Source: Pseudomonas frederiksbergensis (GTDB lineage: Bacteria; Pseudomonadota; Gammaproteobacteria; Pseudomonadales; Pseudomonadaceae). From it: DNA of 64,000 nucleotides. This document shows positions 46,041 through 55,773 of this stretch, one piece after another. A program made the position numbers and the translations under genes. Below the pieces are notes generated by a model, which worked only from the letters and a program-made list of their open reading frames with translations, had not been told where the DNA came from and made no database searches. Where the stretch lies: positions 124,001 to 188,000 of the forward strand of contig NZ_MOBM01000020.1 of NCBI RefSeq assembly GCF_003732275.1, read 5' to 3'. Every line of letters starts with the position of its first letter. Position 1 is the first letter of the stretch.

Positions 46041-47790
46041 CGGCATCGCCCTTGCTGGTTTTGACCGAAGCCATGCTGGCGCCTGCCGACATAGCGTGCT
46101 TTTGTGCCTGCTGTTTCTGCGCGAGTTCGGCGAGCACCTGTTCGCGTGGCCCATAGAGACTGATAACCCCTGCGCTCATCACCATGAGCCGGTCAAGCTG
46201 CGACACGATGTTGGTTCGGTGGGTAATGACAAACAGGGTCGCGCCGTTCTGCTTGAGCTGCTGGATGGCTGCCACCAGTGCGCGATCACCGACTTCGTCA
46301 AGATTGGAATTGGGCTCGTCGAGAATAATCAGCCGCGGGTTGCCATACAGGGCACGGGCCAGTCCGATGCGCTGGCGCTGCCCTCCCGACAGCATGAGGC
46401 CCTCGCTGCCAATGACGGTGTCGTAGCCATCGGGCAACTGCAAAATCATTTCGTGAACGCCAGCGGTCCTGGCAGCCAGAATGACTTTCGCCGAGTCGAC
46501 CTCGGCGAAGCGGGCAATGTTCTCGCTGATGCTGCCTTCGAATAATTCAATGTCCTGGGGCAAGTAACCTATATGCGGCCCAAGTTCCTGCTTGTCCCAC
46601 GCACTGATGTCCGCGCCATCGAGCCGGACCACGCCATGCAGCGGCACCCATACCCCCATCAGTGCCCTGGCCAGGGTGGACTTGCCCGCTGCACTTGGAC
46701 CGATGATTCCGACAACGCAGCCGGCAGGTACGCTGAAACTTATGTTGTTGATGATCGGGGTTTTCGAACCAGGTGCCGCGACGACCAAACTCTCCACCTG
46801 CACGTGCCCCTGAGGCGCAGGCAATGACATACGCTCGGGCTGAGCCTGTTGTTTGTCGAGGATGTCGTTGAGACGGCGGTATTGCGAGCGGGCCGCAATA
46901 AAGCCCCGCCAGCTGCCGATGATCAGATCGATGGGGGCCAATGCGCGCCCTAGCAGCACGGACCCGGCAAACACCAGGCCTGCCCCTACCTGATGATCCA
47001 CGGCCAGATACGCCCCCAGACCAAGGATCAGTGACTGCACCAGGATCCGGAAAGTCCTGGAAAGCGTGCTGATCACGGCACCTCTATCGCTCGCCTGTGC
47101 CTGCAGCAACAGGACATTTCTTTGACGATGTCCCCAACGGTCCATGAGGGTTTCAAGCATGCCCATGGACTCGATGACTTCAGCGTTGCGCAGATTTTTC
47201 GTGGTATAGAGCGTCGCGCCAATATGTTCCTTGTTAGCCTGGGCCAGTGTCGGCCCCGTCAGCCTCTCATTGATAAACGCGAGCAATAACAGCAACAGCG
47301 CACTGCCCGTCGCTACCCAACCAAACCAGGGATGAAACATGAACATCACAGCGACATAGATAGGCAACCAGGGCGCATCGAAAAAGGCGAACAATCCTGG
47401 ACCGGAGAGAAACTGCCTCAAGCCCGTCAAGTCGTTGAGCGACTGGGCCGAAGCATCCATGCCGCCACTGTCCAGAGCCCGTTTGAAGCTGGCCTTATAG
47501 ACTTGGCGACTGAGCAACACATCCAGCCGGGTACTGACCCGAACCATGATGCGCGAACGAACCCATTCCAGGGAGCCGAGCGTGACCACCAAGCCGGTCA
47601 TGATCAGCGTCAGCATTGCCAGGGTCGTCAGACTTCCGCTGGTTATAACTCGCCCATACACCTGAAGCATATAGAAGGTAGGAACGAGCATTAGCGCGTT
47701 GATGAAAAGGCTGAAAAAACCAACAGAAACAAAGCTGTCTCTACAGGCTTTCAACGCATTTTTCAGGCTGTTTTCAGGTGTGCTTCGCAT
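46009..47790 (-). CDS. Type I secretion ABC transporter (AprD/PrtD type)
   Basis: A 593-residue half-transporter with a six-helix membrane domain (residues about 20-310) fused to an ATPase. It shows Walker A GPSAAGKS, signature LSGGQRQRIGLARAL, Walker B LIILDEP and switch His in VITHRTN. There is no N-terminal peptidase C39 or C39-like domain, so substrates should carry an uncleaved C-terminal signal, as for AprA and PrtA. The start at 47790 (MRSTPENSLKNALKA) follows AGGGG. It is the first gene of the secretion operon and probably exports the three large proteins encoded nearby, an inference from proximity. Confidence 0.9.
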   Translation of the reverse strand: MRSTPENSLKNALKACRDSFVSVGFFSLFINALMLVPTFYMLQVYGRVITSGSLTTLAMLTLIMTGLVVTLGSLEWVRSRIMVRVSTRLDVLLSRQVYKASFKRALDSGGMDASAQSLNDLTGLRQFLSGPGLFAFFDAPWLPIYVAVMFMFHPWFGWVATGSALLLLLLAFINERLTGPTLAQANKEHIGATLYTTKNLRNAEVIESMGMLETLMDRWGHRQRNVLLLQAQASDRGAVISTLSRTFRILVQSLILGLGAYLAVDHQVGAGLVFAGSVLLGRALAPIDLIIGSWRGFIAARSQYRRLNDILDKQQAQPERMSLPAPQGHVQVESLVVAAPGSKTPIINNISFSVPAGCVVGIIGPSAAGKSTLARALMGVWVPLHGVVRLDGADISAWDKQELGPHIGYLPQDIELFEGSISENIARFAEVDSAKVILAARTAGVHEMILQLPDGYDTVIGSEGLMLSGGQRQRIGLARALYGNPRLIILDEPNSNLDEVGDRALVAAIQQLKQNGATLFVITHRTNIVSQLDRLMVMSAGVISLYGPREQVLAELAQKQQAQKHAMSAGASMASVKTSKGDADEPYDAQSSN

Positions 47791-48106
47791 TGAAACCCCT
47801 GCTCGCAAAAACCATCTTTTGCAGCTTAGATCATGCCGAACGACTGCGTGGAGCAATTGGCCGGATCGCCTCAACCCCCTGCAACGCCCCAGCGATGAGG
47901 AGCGCAGGATATTGACGACTTCGAGGCCAGGAGGCTCTACGACATGATGTTGCCGTTATCGCGGGCTGGAGAGAGGTTTCTGGTTCAGGGTTACCGGCCA
48001 AATAGAGGATTCACAAGCACGTGCCGCCTTCGTCGTGCGCCCTCCTTCGCTTATGGCAATCCGATGGTCGGCACCGACAGCCGGTACTTCGTCGGGTGCC
48101 AGCCGA
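47791..48106. other. Intergenic region upstream of the secretion operon
   Basis: This presumably holds the promoter of the minus-strand ABC-HlyD-TolC operon and the end of the MFS transcript. I see no gene, no clear terminator and no copy of the ACTCCCA-N7-TGGGAGT repeat. Confidence 0.4.
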
Positions 48107-49510
48107 TTACAGATCGGTGATCTCCTTATGGCGAGGTACCAGCGCCTTCATGACGCTCCATGCCACCAGATAGGCCAACGCACAGATGGCAAACATGATC
48201 ATGTAGCCGGTATGAATATCACCGATCAGTTTGTAGTGATCGATTACCCAACCACCGATCTTGGTCATCACTACGCCGCCCAAGCCGCCGGCCAAACCGC
48301 CAATACCGACCACCGAAGCGATGGATTTTTGCGGAAACATGTCCGACACGGTGGTGAAAATGTTGCACGACCATGCCTGGTGCGCCGACGCGCCCACGCC
48401 AATCAGCAGCACCGGCACCCAGAAACTGATGTAACCCAATGGCTGCGCCAGTAACACCAGCAGCGGGAAGAAAGCGATCACCAGCATGGCTTTCATGCGA
48501 CCGTCATACGGCGCATCGCCGCGTGACATGAAATAGCTGGGGAACCAGCCGCCGCCGATACTGCCGACCATGGTCATGCTGTACAACACGGCCAGCGGCA
48601 TCACGATGGCCTGGCCTTTCATGCCGTATTGCGCCGATAGATAGGTGGGAAGCCAGAACAGGAAGAACCACCACACACCGTCGGTCATGAATTTACCGAA
48701 AGCAAAAGCCCAAGTCTGACGGTAGGTCAGCAATTTGAACCACGACACTTTCTTATCGGCGACACCCGGTATCGGGCGGGTGACCACCTGTACGACCTGG
48801 TCGCTGCGGATGTAGGCCAGTTCCTGCGCCGAGAGGCGTTTTTGCTGCTCCGGCTTCTCGTACAGCGCAATCCATACGCCCACCCAAACGAAGCCCAACA
48901 TACCGATCACGATGAAAGCCGCTTCCCAGCCCCATAGGCTGGCGATCAGCGGCACGCAGATCGGCGCCAGGATCGCACCCACATTGGCACCGGAATTAAA
49001 AATGCCGGTGGCAAAGGAACGCTCCTTCTTCGGGAAGTATTCTGCGGTGGCCTTGATTGCGATCGGAAAGTTGCCCGCTTCGCCTATCGCCAGCACGGCG
49101 CGCGACACCATGAAACCTGCGATCGAAACCGGAATCATGGCAATGCCGAACGCGCTGAACACAGCACCAATCCCCTCACCCATCGGCACCGCAAAGGCGT
49201 GCATGATCGCGCCGGTCGACCAGATGCCGATCGCTACCACATAGGCTGTCTTGGTGCCGATCTTGTCGACCACCCGGCCGGCAAACAGCATGGAAATCGC
49301 GTAGACAAACTGAAAGACCGACGCGATGTTGGCGTAATCGCTATTACTCCAGCCAAATTGCGTCGATAGGTCCGGCGCCAACAGACTCAATACCTGGCGG
49401 TCGAGGTAATTGACGGTGGTGGCAAAAAACAACAGCGCGCAGATCGTCCAGCGATATTTGCCGACGGCCTGGCCGACTCGCTGAGCATTGATGGGCTCGT
49501 TCAGATTCAT
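48107..49510 (-). CDS. MFS transporter, anion:cation symporter (hexuronate ExuT-like) type
   Basis: A 467-residue permease with about 12 hydrophobic segments. The N-terminal RWTICALLFFATTVNYLDRQ and the loop FAGRVVDKIGTK match the ACS family of the major facilitator superfamily. GEAGNFPIAIKATAEYFPKKERSFATGIF resembles ExuT and GudP-type uptake systems for hexuronates and aldarates. No sugar-acid catabolic genes are next to it, so the substrate stays open. The start at 49510 has no strong ribosome binding site. Confidence 0.82.
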   Translation of the reverse strand: MNLNEPINAQRVGQAVGKYRWTICALLFFATTVNYLDRQVLSLLAPDLSTQFGWSNSDYANIASVFQFVYAISMLFAGRVVDKIGTKTAYVVAIGIWSTGAIMHAFAVPMGEGIGAVFSAFGIAMIPVSIAGFMVSRAVLAIGEAGNFPIAIKATAEYFPKKERSFATGIFNSGANVGAILAPICVPLIASLWGWEAAFIVIGMLGFVWVGVWIALYEKPEQQKRLSAQELAYIRSDQVVQVVTRPIPGVADKKVSWFKLLTYRQTWAFAFGKFMTDGVWWFFLFWLPTYLSAQYGMKGQAIVMPLAVLYSMTMVGSIGGGWFPSYFMSRGDAPYDGRMKAMLVIAFFPLLVLLAQPLGYISFWVPVLLIGVGASAHQAWSCNIFTTVSDMFPQKSIASVVGIGGLAGGLGGVVMTKIGGWVIDHYKLIGDIHTGYMIMFAICALAYLVAWSVMKALVPRHKEITDL

Positions 49511-49765
49511 GGCATCACTTTATTGTTGGATTAGGGTGATGATTGCCGACGAATTGTCTGTCGTCGTACAACTTGGCTTTTTATATCGAGTCCCCTGCCA
49601 CCCTGTCAATCTGAAAAATGGCCGTCTGTCTCAAAGACATGTGGGCCCATATCCCGCAAGAGACACGGAAAATGCTGGCCGATAGCCCTTCAATTTTCCC
49701 GGTATGACGACGACAACTGGTTCAACCATGGTCATACGATCACTGCGCGTTCCCCACTTTTTCTC

Positions 49766-50029
49766 TCAGTGGGCTTGCACGGTCCACGCCACCAGTCGGG
49801 CAACGAACGGACGCACGATGAGCACGCAGACGAATGCCGAAGGCATGGCCACCTGGTACGCATTCATCACATTTTCCATGTAATGTTCATCTATTCCGAA
49901 TTCAGCGATTGTGATGACGAGACACATGAGAAACGCCATGATGGTGGCCATGTAAAGCGCAAAGACGTAAGGCGTCGCGTGTTTAGGCAAGCGAAAACGT
50001 GCGGTATTTCTAGCTGTTCTATCGGTCAT
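49766..50029 (-). CDS. DUF2798-family small membrane protein
   Basis: An 87-residue protein with two hydrophobic segments (FALYMATIMAFLMCLVITIAE reduced to its core FALYMATIMAFLMCL, and VAMPSAFVCVLIVRPFVARL). A charged N-terminus (RFRLPKHATPYVF) precedes them. This two-helix pattern fits DUF2798, whose function is unknown. It is divergent from the LysR gene at 50156 with a 126-bp gap, so it may be that regulator's target, as is common for LysR neighbours. Confidence 0.78.
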   Translation of the reverse strand: MTDRTARNTARFRLPKHATPYVFALYMATIMAFLMCLVITIAEFGIDEHYMENVMNAYQVAMPSAFVCVLIVRPFVARLVAWTVQAH

Positions 50030-50155
50030 CGATTTGAGCCTTGTCGATCTTGAGTGGCGAGAGCGGCTAACCTAGCAAGCTGCCGAACACGCCGGTAGAC
50101 GCGTTACGCTTGAATCATTCTTAAGAAAAATCAACGAATCGAGCACAGGGACCCG

Positions 50156-51082
50156 ATGGATATTCTTGGTTTGATCAATACCTATATCCGTGTGGTAGAA
50201 AACGGCAGCATCGCGGCGGCGGCCCGTGCCCAAGGCATGAGCGCCGCGGCGGTCAGCCAGAGCATCACGCGGCTCGAAGCCCACTTGGGCGTGCGCCTGC
50301 TCTCTCGTACGACCCGGAGCATGGCGCTCACCGAAAGCGGCACTCGCTATTTCGAGAAGGTGCGCCACATTCCGGGCGATATTGATCTCGCCTCGCAAGC
50401 TGCCACTGTCGAAACCAAACCGCATGGGCCGCTTTGCATCGCCACCACCGTGGCATTTGGTCGGCATGTACTCGCGCCATTAATGCCCGCATTCAAGGAC
50501 GCCTACCCGCGCATCAACATCGAACTGATCAGTACGGATCGCAGCGTCGATCATCGGCTGGAGGGCGTCGACGTCAGCATCCGCATTGAAGCGCAGCTGA
50601 GCGATCAGCTCATTGCCCGGCGTATCGCCTCGCGTCCTTTCGTGTTCTGCGCGTCATCCGCGTATCTCGACCGCGCGGGCATGCCGACAACACCTGAGGA
50701 GCTGAAGCAACACACTTGCCTTGTCTTTCGATACCCAACTGATGGTCGTTTTCTGCCCTGGACCTTTGTACTCAATGGCAGCCGTTTCGAAGCCAAAGTC
50801 AATCCGGGCTTCATCTGCGATGACATTGATACGATCGCGCAGATTGCTGTAAACGGCGGCGGGATCGCACGCCTCGCCAGCTTCGTCGCTCAGCCATTGA
50901 TCGACAGCGGCCGACTACTGCCATTGTTCGAGCCGGGCAGTCGCAATGCAGCTTGCGCAGAGCCTGAACCGATGCACATCTATGCCTGCGTCACCGAGCG
51001 ATCGGCTTTGAATGCGAAGGTGCGCGCGTTCATCGATTTTCTTGAACGAGAGCTGCAAAGCCAGTCGCATGTGCTCGCCTAA
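50156..51082 (+). CDS. LysR-family transcriptional regulator
   Basis: A 308-residue regulator with an N-terminal winged helix-turn-helix (SIAAAARAQGMSAAAVSQSI, TRLEAHLGVRLLSRTTR) and a LysR substrate-binding domain. AGGGA lies before the ATG at 50156. It is divergent from the DUF2798 gene. The subfamily resembles the AaeR/DmlR group by its opening (ILGLINTYIRVVENGS), but the inducer cannot be deduced. Confidence 0.9.
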   Translation: MDILGLINTYIRVVENGSIAAAARAQGMSAAAVSQSITRLEAHLGVRLLSRTTRSMALTESGTRYFEKVRHIPGDIDLASQAATVETKPHGPLCIATTVAFGRHVLAPLMPAFKDAYPRINIELISTDRSVDHRLEGVDVSIRIEAQLSDQLIARRIASRPFVFCASSAYLDRAGMPTTPEELKQHTCLVFRYPTDGRFLPWTFVLNGSRFEAKVNPGFICDDIDTIAQIAVNGGGIARLASFVAQPLIDSGRLLPLFEPGSRNAACAEPEPMHIYACVTERSALNAKVRAFIDFLERELQSQSHVLA

Positions 51083-51189
51083 GCAGCCGCACGACGAGTT
51101 CAACTCAATCTGCGGCGATCTGCGCGATCAGGACGCAACAATCGACTGGGGGAGAACTGGCTATGCGATCCCCGGTGCCAACCATTGAC

Positions 51190-52206
51190 TCATTCAGAAC
51201 CCTCCTGAAACCGCGCCCGATACCGTCCCGGGCTCTCCCCCGTCCACTTCTTGAATGCCCGATGAAACGCACTCGGCTCCTGAAATCCCAATTGTTCAGC
51301 AATATCGCTGATGCTCGCCTTGCTCTGGCGCAACCGTTCAAACGCCACCACGCGCCGTACTTCATCCTTGATTTCCTGATACGAACAGCCTTCACGTCCC
51401 AGTTTGCGGCGAAAGGTGCTGGGGCTCAGGTGCTGCTCCAGGGCGAAGGCCTGCAAGGTTGGCCATTCGCTGTAATGGCTGTGGCGCAGGCGCTGATGAA
51501 CCTGCGACGTCAGCCCATGCTGGTTGCGGAAACGGATCACCAGCCATTGCGGTGCGGTGCGTAAAAACACTTTCAGCGAGGCGAGGTCTTGAATCATCGG
51601 CAGCCGCAGGTAGTGACTGGCGAACTCGATTTCGGTGCGTTCGGTGCCAAAGGTCAGGTTGGGGCCCCAGAGCATGGCATCATCACGCAGCGACAAACGC
51701 TGATGACGAAAGTCCGCTCGATCGATCGAAATGCGCCGCCCGCCCAGCCAGCACAGCAGGCTGATCATCAACACCAGAAACGTTTCTTCGCCCAACCGGC
51801 TGATCTCGCTGTTCTGCGAACAGGCCTGCAAGCTGATGACCGCGCGCTTGCCACGCACACTCAACGTGCCGCGAAAATCACGCAGGAACAGGGCGAAATT
51901 GGCCAGGCACTGACGCATGGCTTTTTCCAGCGTCGGCTCCTGAATCAATGCCCGACAGATCAAGGCAAAACTGCCCGGCGGCATACCATGGGAGTCCAAC
52001 TGGAAAAATTCGTCGTTCAACTCACGAATCTGCACCAGCCACAACGCGGCGAAAGCCGTGGCCGGCACCCGTGCCGTCGGCTGATCTATCAGCGCCGGAT
52101 CAATTCCCACCTGTTCAAGTACTGCCCGCAGACGCTGCGGTTCTTCACGTAGCGCATGGATCATGGGGTACATGAAGTAAACCGCCACCGAATCCGTTTC
52201 CCGCAT
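51190..52206 (-). CDS. AraC-family transcriptional regulator (Arabinose_bd/OruR type)
   Basis: A 338-residue regulator with an N-terminal Arabinose_bd-type sensing domain (residues about 20-200) and a C-terminal AraC DNA-binding domain holding two helix-turn-helix motifs (ASISDIAEQLGFQEPSAFHR, then FKKWTGESPGRYR). The start at 52206 (MRETDSVAVYFMYPM) has AGAGG upstream. It is divergent from the thiolase gene at 52338 and likely controls it. Confidence 0.88.
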   Translation of the reverse strand: MRETDSVAVYFMYPMIHALREEPQRLRAVLEQVGIDPALIDQPTARVPATAFAALWLVQIRELNDEFFQLDSHGMPPGSFALICRALIQEPTLEKAMRQCLANFALFLRDFRGTLSVRGKRAVISLQACSQNSEISRLGEETFLVLMISLLCWLGGRRISIDRADFRHQRLSLRDDAMLWGPNLTFGTERTEIEFASHYLRLPMIQDLASLKVFLRTAPQWLVIRFRNQHGLTSQVHQRLRHSHYSEWPTLQAFALEQHLSPSTFRRKLGREGCSYQEIKDEVRRVVAFERLRQSKASISDIAEQLGFQEPSAFHRAFKKWTGESPGRYRARFQEGSE

Positions 52207-52337
52207 TTGAATGCCTCTCTCGTCACATCTGAATATGGCAAAAAACGCCATCACCCTTGAACAGTTTTGGCATAGGCCTGTGGCGCTGCTGATTCTAGAC
52301 TCGTGCCCAACAAAAAAGACCTATTCAGAGAGCCAAC

Positions 52338-53522
52338 ATGAACCATTCCGATATTTTTGTAGTGAGCGCCGTCCGTTCTGCCATCGGCAGCTTTGGCGGT
52401 TCACTCAAGGATGTGCCGCCTATTCAGTTGGCAACCGACGTTTGCCGCGCCGCTATCGAACGCTCAGGCCTGGCGCCCGAACACATCGGCCATGCGGTGA
52501 TGGGACATGTGATCCCGACCGAGGCGCGTGATGCCTACATCTCCCGGGTCGTAGCGATGAATGCCGGCCTGACGAAAGAGACTCCCGCCTTCAACGTCAA
52601 CCGTCTTTGTGGTTCGGGTTTGCAGGCGATTGTCAGTGCCGCGCAAAGTTTGATGCTGGGGGATGCGGGCGCTGCGCTGGCAGGTGGCGTCGAGTCCATG
52701 AGCCGAGGCGCGTACTTGTTGCCGCAGGCGCGCTGGGGCGCACGAATGGGCGACATGCAGGCCATCGACTACATGCTTGGGGCACTGCAAGACCCGTTTG
52801 CCGGTTTCCACATGGGTATCACCGCTGAAAATATCGCCGAGCACTATGGCATCACACGTCAGACCCAGGATGAATTGGCGCTTCTCAGCCAGCAGCGTGC
52901 TGCCCGGGCGATTGCCGAAGGGCGTTTTGCCGGGCAGATCGTGCCGATCGAAGTAGCGACCCGCAAAGGGACGGTATCGTTTGCGACGGATGAGCATGTA
53001 CGGGCTGAGGTCAACGCCGAGCAATTGGGCCGCATGAAACCCGCCTTCAAAAAGGACGGTAGCGTCACCGCCGGCAACGCATCCGGCCTCAATGATGGTG
53101 CCGGCGCGCTGATCATGGCCACGGGCCAAACTGTTCAGGAACAAGGCCTCAAGCCTATGGCTCGACTGGTGGGTTATGCCCACGCAGGCGTTGAACCTTC
53201 AATGATGGGGCTGGGACCGATTCCCGCCACCCGCCTGGTGCTCAAGCGCGCCGGTCTGACCGTTGCCGACCTTGATGTGATCGAGTCCAACGAAGCCTTC
53301 GCCGCCCAGGCTTGTGCCGTAGCGCAAGAACTGGGCTTCGATCCGCAGAAGGTCAACCCCAACGGTTCGGGCATCTCGCTGGGCCATCCGGTGGGCGCCA
53401 CTGGCGCGATCATCGCCACCAAAGCCATTCACGAACTGCATCGCTGCCAAGGCCGTTATGCCCTGGCAACCATGTGCATCGGCGGCGGCCAAGGCATTGC
53501 CGTGTTGTTCGAACGGGTTTGA
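52338..53522 (+). CDS. Acetyl-CoA acetyltransferase (thiolase)
   Basis: A 394-residue thiolase with the three active-site blocks: nucleophile Cys91 in NRLCGSGLQA, His in GHPVGATGA (about residue 350), and Cys in CIGGGQG (about 380). Length and motifs fit biosynthetic or degradative thiolase of the AtoB/BktB/PhaA type. It is followed 13 bp later by a 3-hydroxyacyl-CoA dehydrogenase gene and preceded by a divergent AraC regulator, so it probably serves short-chain acyl-CoA breakdown induced by some carboxylic or amino acid. Direction of flux is not shown by sequence. Confidence 0.9.
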   Translation: MNHSDIFVVSAVRSAIGSFGGSLKDVPPIQLATDVCRAAIERSGLAPEHIGHAVMGHVIPTEARDAYISRVVAMNAGLTKETPAFNVNRLCGSGLQAIVSAAQSLMLGDAGAALAGGVESMSRGAYLLPQARWGARMGDMQAIDYMLGALQDPFAGFHMGITAENIAEHYGITRQTQDELALLSQQRAARAIAEGRFAGQIVPIEVATRKGTVSFATDEHVRAEVNAEQLGRMKPAFKKDGSVTAGNASGLNDGAGALIMATGQTVQEQGLKPMARLVGYAHAGVEPSMMGLGPIPATRLVLKRAGLTVADLDVIESNEAFAAQACAVAQELGFDPQKVNPNGSGISLGHPVGATGAIIATKAIHELHRCQGRYALATMCIGGGQGIAVLFERV

Positions 53523-53535
53523 TAAGGACATGCGC

Positions 53536-54387
53536 ATGAATCTTCAGAACATTGGCGTCATCGGCGCCGGTACCATGGGCAATGGCATCGCGCAAGTCTG
53601 CGCCCTGGCCGGCTTCAACGTGACCTTGATCGACATTTGCGAGAGTGCCTTGCAAAAGGCAATCGCGACCGTCGATAAAAACCTCGATCGGCAGATCGCC
53701 AAAAACACGCTGACGCACGAGCAAAAGCTCGCGGCCCTCGACAAGATTCGCACCCGTACCGATTACAACAGCCTGCAAAACGTGCAGCTGGTGATCGAGG
53801 CCGCCACCGAAAACCTGGACCTGAAACTGCGCGTGCTGCAACAAATCGCCGCGCAGATCAGCGCCGACTGTGTGATCGCCTCGAACACCTCATCGCTGTC
53901 CATTACCCAACTCGCCGCCAGTGTCAGCCAGCCTGAGCGCTTCATCGGCCTGCATTTCTTCAACCCGGTGCCGGTGATGGGCCTGATCGAAGTGATTCGC
54001 GGCCTGCAAACCAGCGATGCCACCCACGCCTTGGCGCTGGACATGGCGACCACACTCGGCAAAACCGCAATCACCGCGGGCAACCGTCCGGGTTTCGTGG
54101 TGAACCGGATTCTGGTGCCGATGATCAATGAAGCGATCCTGGTGTTTCAGGAAGGCCTGGCCAGCGCCGAAGACATCGACGCCGGCATGCGTCTGGGCTG
54201 CAACCAGCCGATCGGCCCGCTGGCACTGGCGGACCTGATCGGCCTGGACACCGTGCTGGCAATCCTTGAAGCCTTCTACGACGGCTTCAACGACAGCAAG
54301 TACCGCCCCGCTCCACTGCTCAAGGAAATGGTCGCCGCCGGTTACCTGGGACGCAAAACGGGGCGCGGCTTCCATGCCTATGCCTGA
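53536..54387 (+). CDS. 3-hydroxybutyryl-CoA dehydrogenase
   Basis: A 283-residue NAD-dependent dehydrogenase. The Rossmann motif GVIGAGTMGNGIAQ is at the N-terminus, the catalytic His lies in GLHFFNPVPVM, and GNRPGFVVNRIL starts the C-terminal helical domain. This length matches the monofunctional Hbd/PaaH family, with no hydratase domain. The start at 53536 is 7 bases from AAGGA. It follows the thiolase gene by 13 bp and overlaps the TetR gene, which suggests one transcript. Confidence 0.92.
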   Translation: MNLQNIGVIGAGTMGNGIAQVCALAGFNVTLIDICESALQKAIATVDKNLDRQIAKNTLTHEQKLAALDKIRTRTDYNSLQNVQLVIEAATENLDLKLRVLQQIAAQISADCVIASNTSSLSITQLAASVSQPERFIGLHFFNPVPVMGLIEVIRGLQTSDATHALALDMATTLGKTAITAGNRPGFVVNRILVPMINEAILVFQEGLASAEDIDAGMRLGCNQPIGPLALADLIGLDTVLAILEAFYDGFNDSKYRPAPLLKEMVAAGYLGRKTGRGFHAYA

Positions 54388-55006
54388 GCGTTGCTCACGC
54401 TTCGCCGAATACCGGGACAAGGTGCTGGTGCTCTTTGCCAGCAAGGGTTTCGGTCAGGTCGGCATGCGTGAGCTCGCGACCTGCCTGGGGCTCGCTCCGG
54501 GCTCGTTGTATTACCATTACCCCAGCAAGCAGCACTTGCTGCTCGATTTGATCGAGGAGTTCTACGAAGAGCTGCTGGCCACCCTGGGGCGCATTGAACA
54601 AGCGGCCCCGGCAAAACGCGACAGACTCAACCAATTGATCCGCGCGCACCTGAATCTGCATCAGGAAATGCCTTGGCATTTTCGCCTGGTGGAGCGCGAC
54701 AGCGGCTGCCTGAATGAAGAGCAGCAGGCACGGGTCCGGCAACTGCGCGAGCAGTACGAACGCAAGTTGCTGCTGATGCTCGGCGTCCGACTCCGATTCA
54801 GTGAACAGGGCCTGTTGGCCGCCGGTCATGCCATTGCCGCCTTGCTCAACAGCGCGCCCAGCTGGCTGACGCACTATTCGCTGGATGAACAAGAGCGCGA
54901 TAATCTGCTGGAAAACATGGTGAGTGGCGCCATCGAACGGTTGCTGGCGCCAAAACGTACGCATGAGACGATAAGCCTCGCCCCGTCTCTAGAAAAAAAT
55001 ATCTAA
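54374..55006 (+). CDS. TetR-family transcriptional regulator
   Basis: A 210-residue regulator with a TetR helix-turn-helix (VGMRELATCLGLAPGSLYYHYPSK, of which GLAPGSLYYHYPSK is the recognition part) and an all-helical ligand domain resembling TetR_C_33. The ATG at 54374 or 54380 lies inside the end of the dehydrogenase gene (8-14 bp overlap), so the regulator is likely made with the enzymes and feeds back on them. Ligand may be an acyl-CoA, by analogy with similar operons. Confidence 0.85.
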   Translation: MPMPERCSRFAEYRDKVLVLFASKGFGQVGMRELATCLGLAPGSLYYHYPSKQHLLLDLIEEFYEELLATLGRIEQAAPAKRDRLNQLIRAHLNLHQEMPWHFRLVERDSGCLNEEQQARVRQLREQYERKLLLMLGVRLRFSEQGLLAAGHAIAALLNSAPSWLTHYSLDEQERDNLLENMVSGAIERLLAPKRTHETISLAPSLEKNI

Positions 55007-55101
55007 AAAAACCGGACACCCGTCGCGTTGTAAAGCGTTATCGGGAAGCTCTGCTCCACCTGTCCTATCCTTCCATCAACCCAATAACTCCGGACATCGA
55101 A

Positions 55102-55773
55102 ATGCCCGCTCCCGAATCCACCCTTCTCCAGAGCTGGCACCACAATGCCCAATCCTGGATCAAGGCTATCCGCACCGGCTCTATCGAAAGCCGCCTCAAG
55201 GTCACCGACCAGGCAATCGTGCTGGCGGTACTAGGCCGCCAACCCGAGCGTGTGCTCGACCTGGGCTGCGGCGAGGGCTGGCTGTTGCGTGCGCTGGCTG
55301 AACGGGCCATCAAGGCGGTCGGTGTGGATGGCGATGCCGCGTTAGTCGAGGCGGCGCGGGCGGCGGGCTCTTCGTCGGTGTATTTGGCGAGCTATGAAGA
55401 GTTGGTGGAGGCGAAGGTGGACATCGGCAGCAACTACGACCTGATCTGCGCCAACTTCGCCCTGTTGCACCAGGACATCATCCCTCTGCTCGCCGCCATG
55501 AACGCCCTGCTCGCCCCTGGTGGCGCGCTGGTGATCCAGACGCTGCATCCATGGACCGCGGCGGCGGGCGACTATCAGGATGGTTGGCGGGAGGAAACCT
55601 TCGCCGGGTTCAAGGGGCAGTGGCAACCCATGCCGTGGTACTTCCGCACGTTGTCCAGTTGGCTCAATGCGCTGGACATGGCCGGTTTTCGGCTGGCCGG
55701 CCTGCAGGAGCCGCAACACCCGCAAAGTCCTGTGCCGCAGTCGTTGCTGTTGGTGGCTGAGCAATTGGAATGA
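55102..55773 (+). CDS. SAM-dependent class I methyltransferase
   Basis: A 223-residue protein with the SAM-binding motif VLDLGCGEGWLLRAL (residues about 51-65), an acidic residue ending strand 2 (VGVDGDAALVEAA), and motif IV-like LICANFALLHQDI. There are no added domains that would identify the substrate. It is monocistronic as far as spacing shows. The methyl acceptor is unknown. Confidence 0.85.
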   Translation: MPAPESTLLQSWHHNAQSWIKAIRTGSIESRLKVTDQAIVLAVLGRQPERVLDLGCGEGWLLRALAERAIKAVGVDGDAALVEAARAAGSSSVYLASYEELVEAKVDIGSNYDLICANFALLHQDIIPLLAAMNALLAPGGALVIQTLHPWTAAAGDYQDGWREETFAGFKGQWQPMPWYFRTLSSWLNALDMAGFRLAGLQEPQHPQSPVPQSLLLVAEQLE

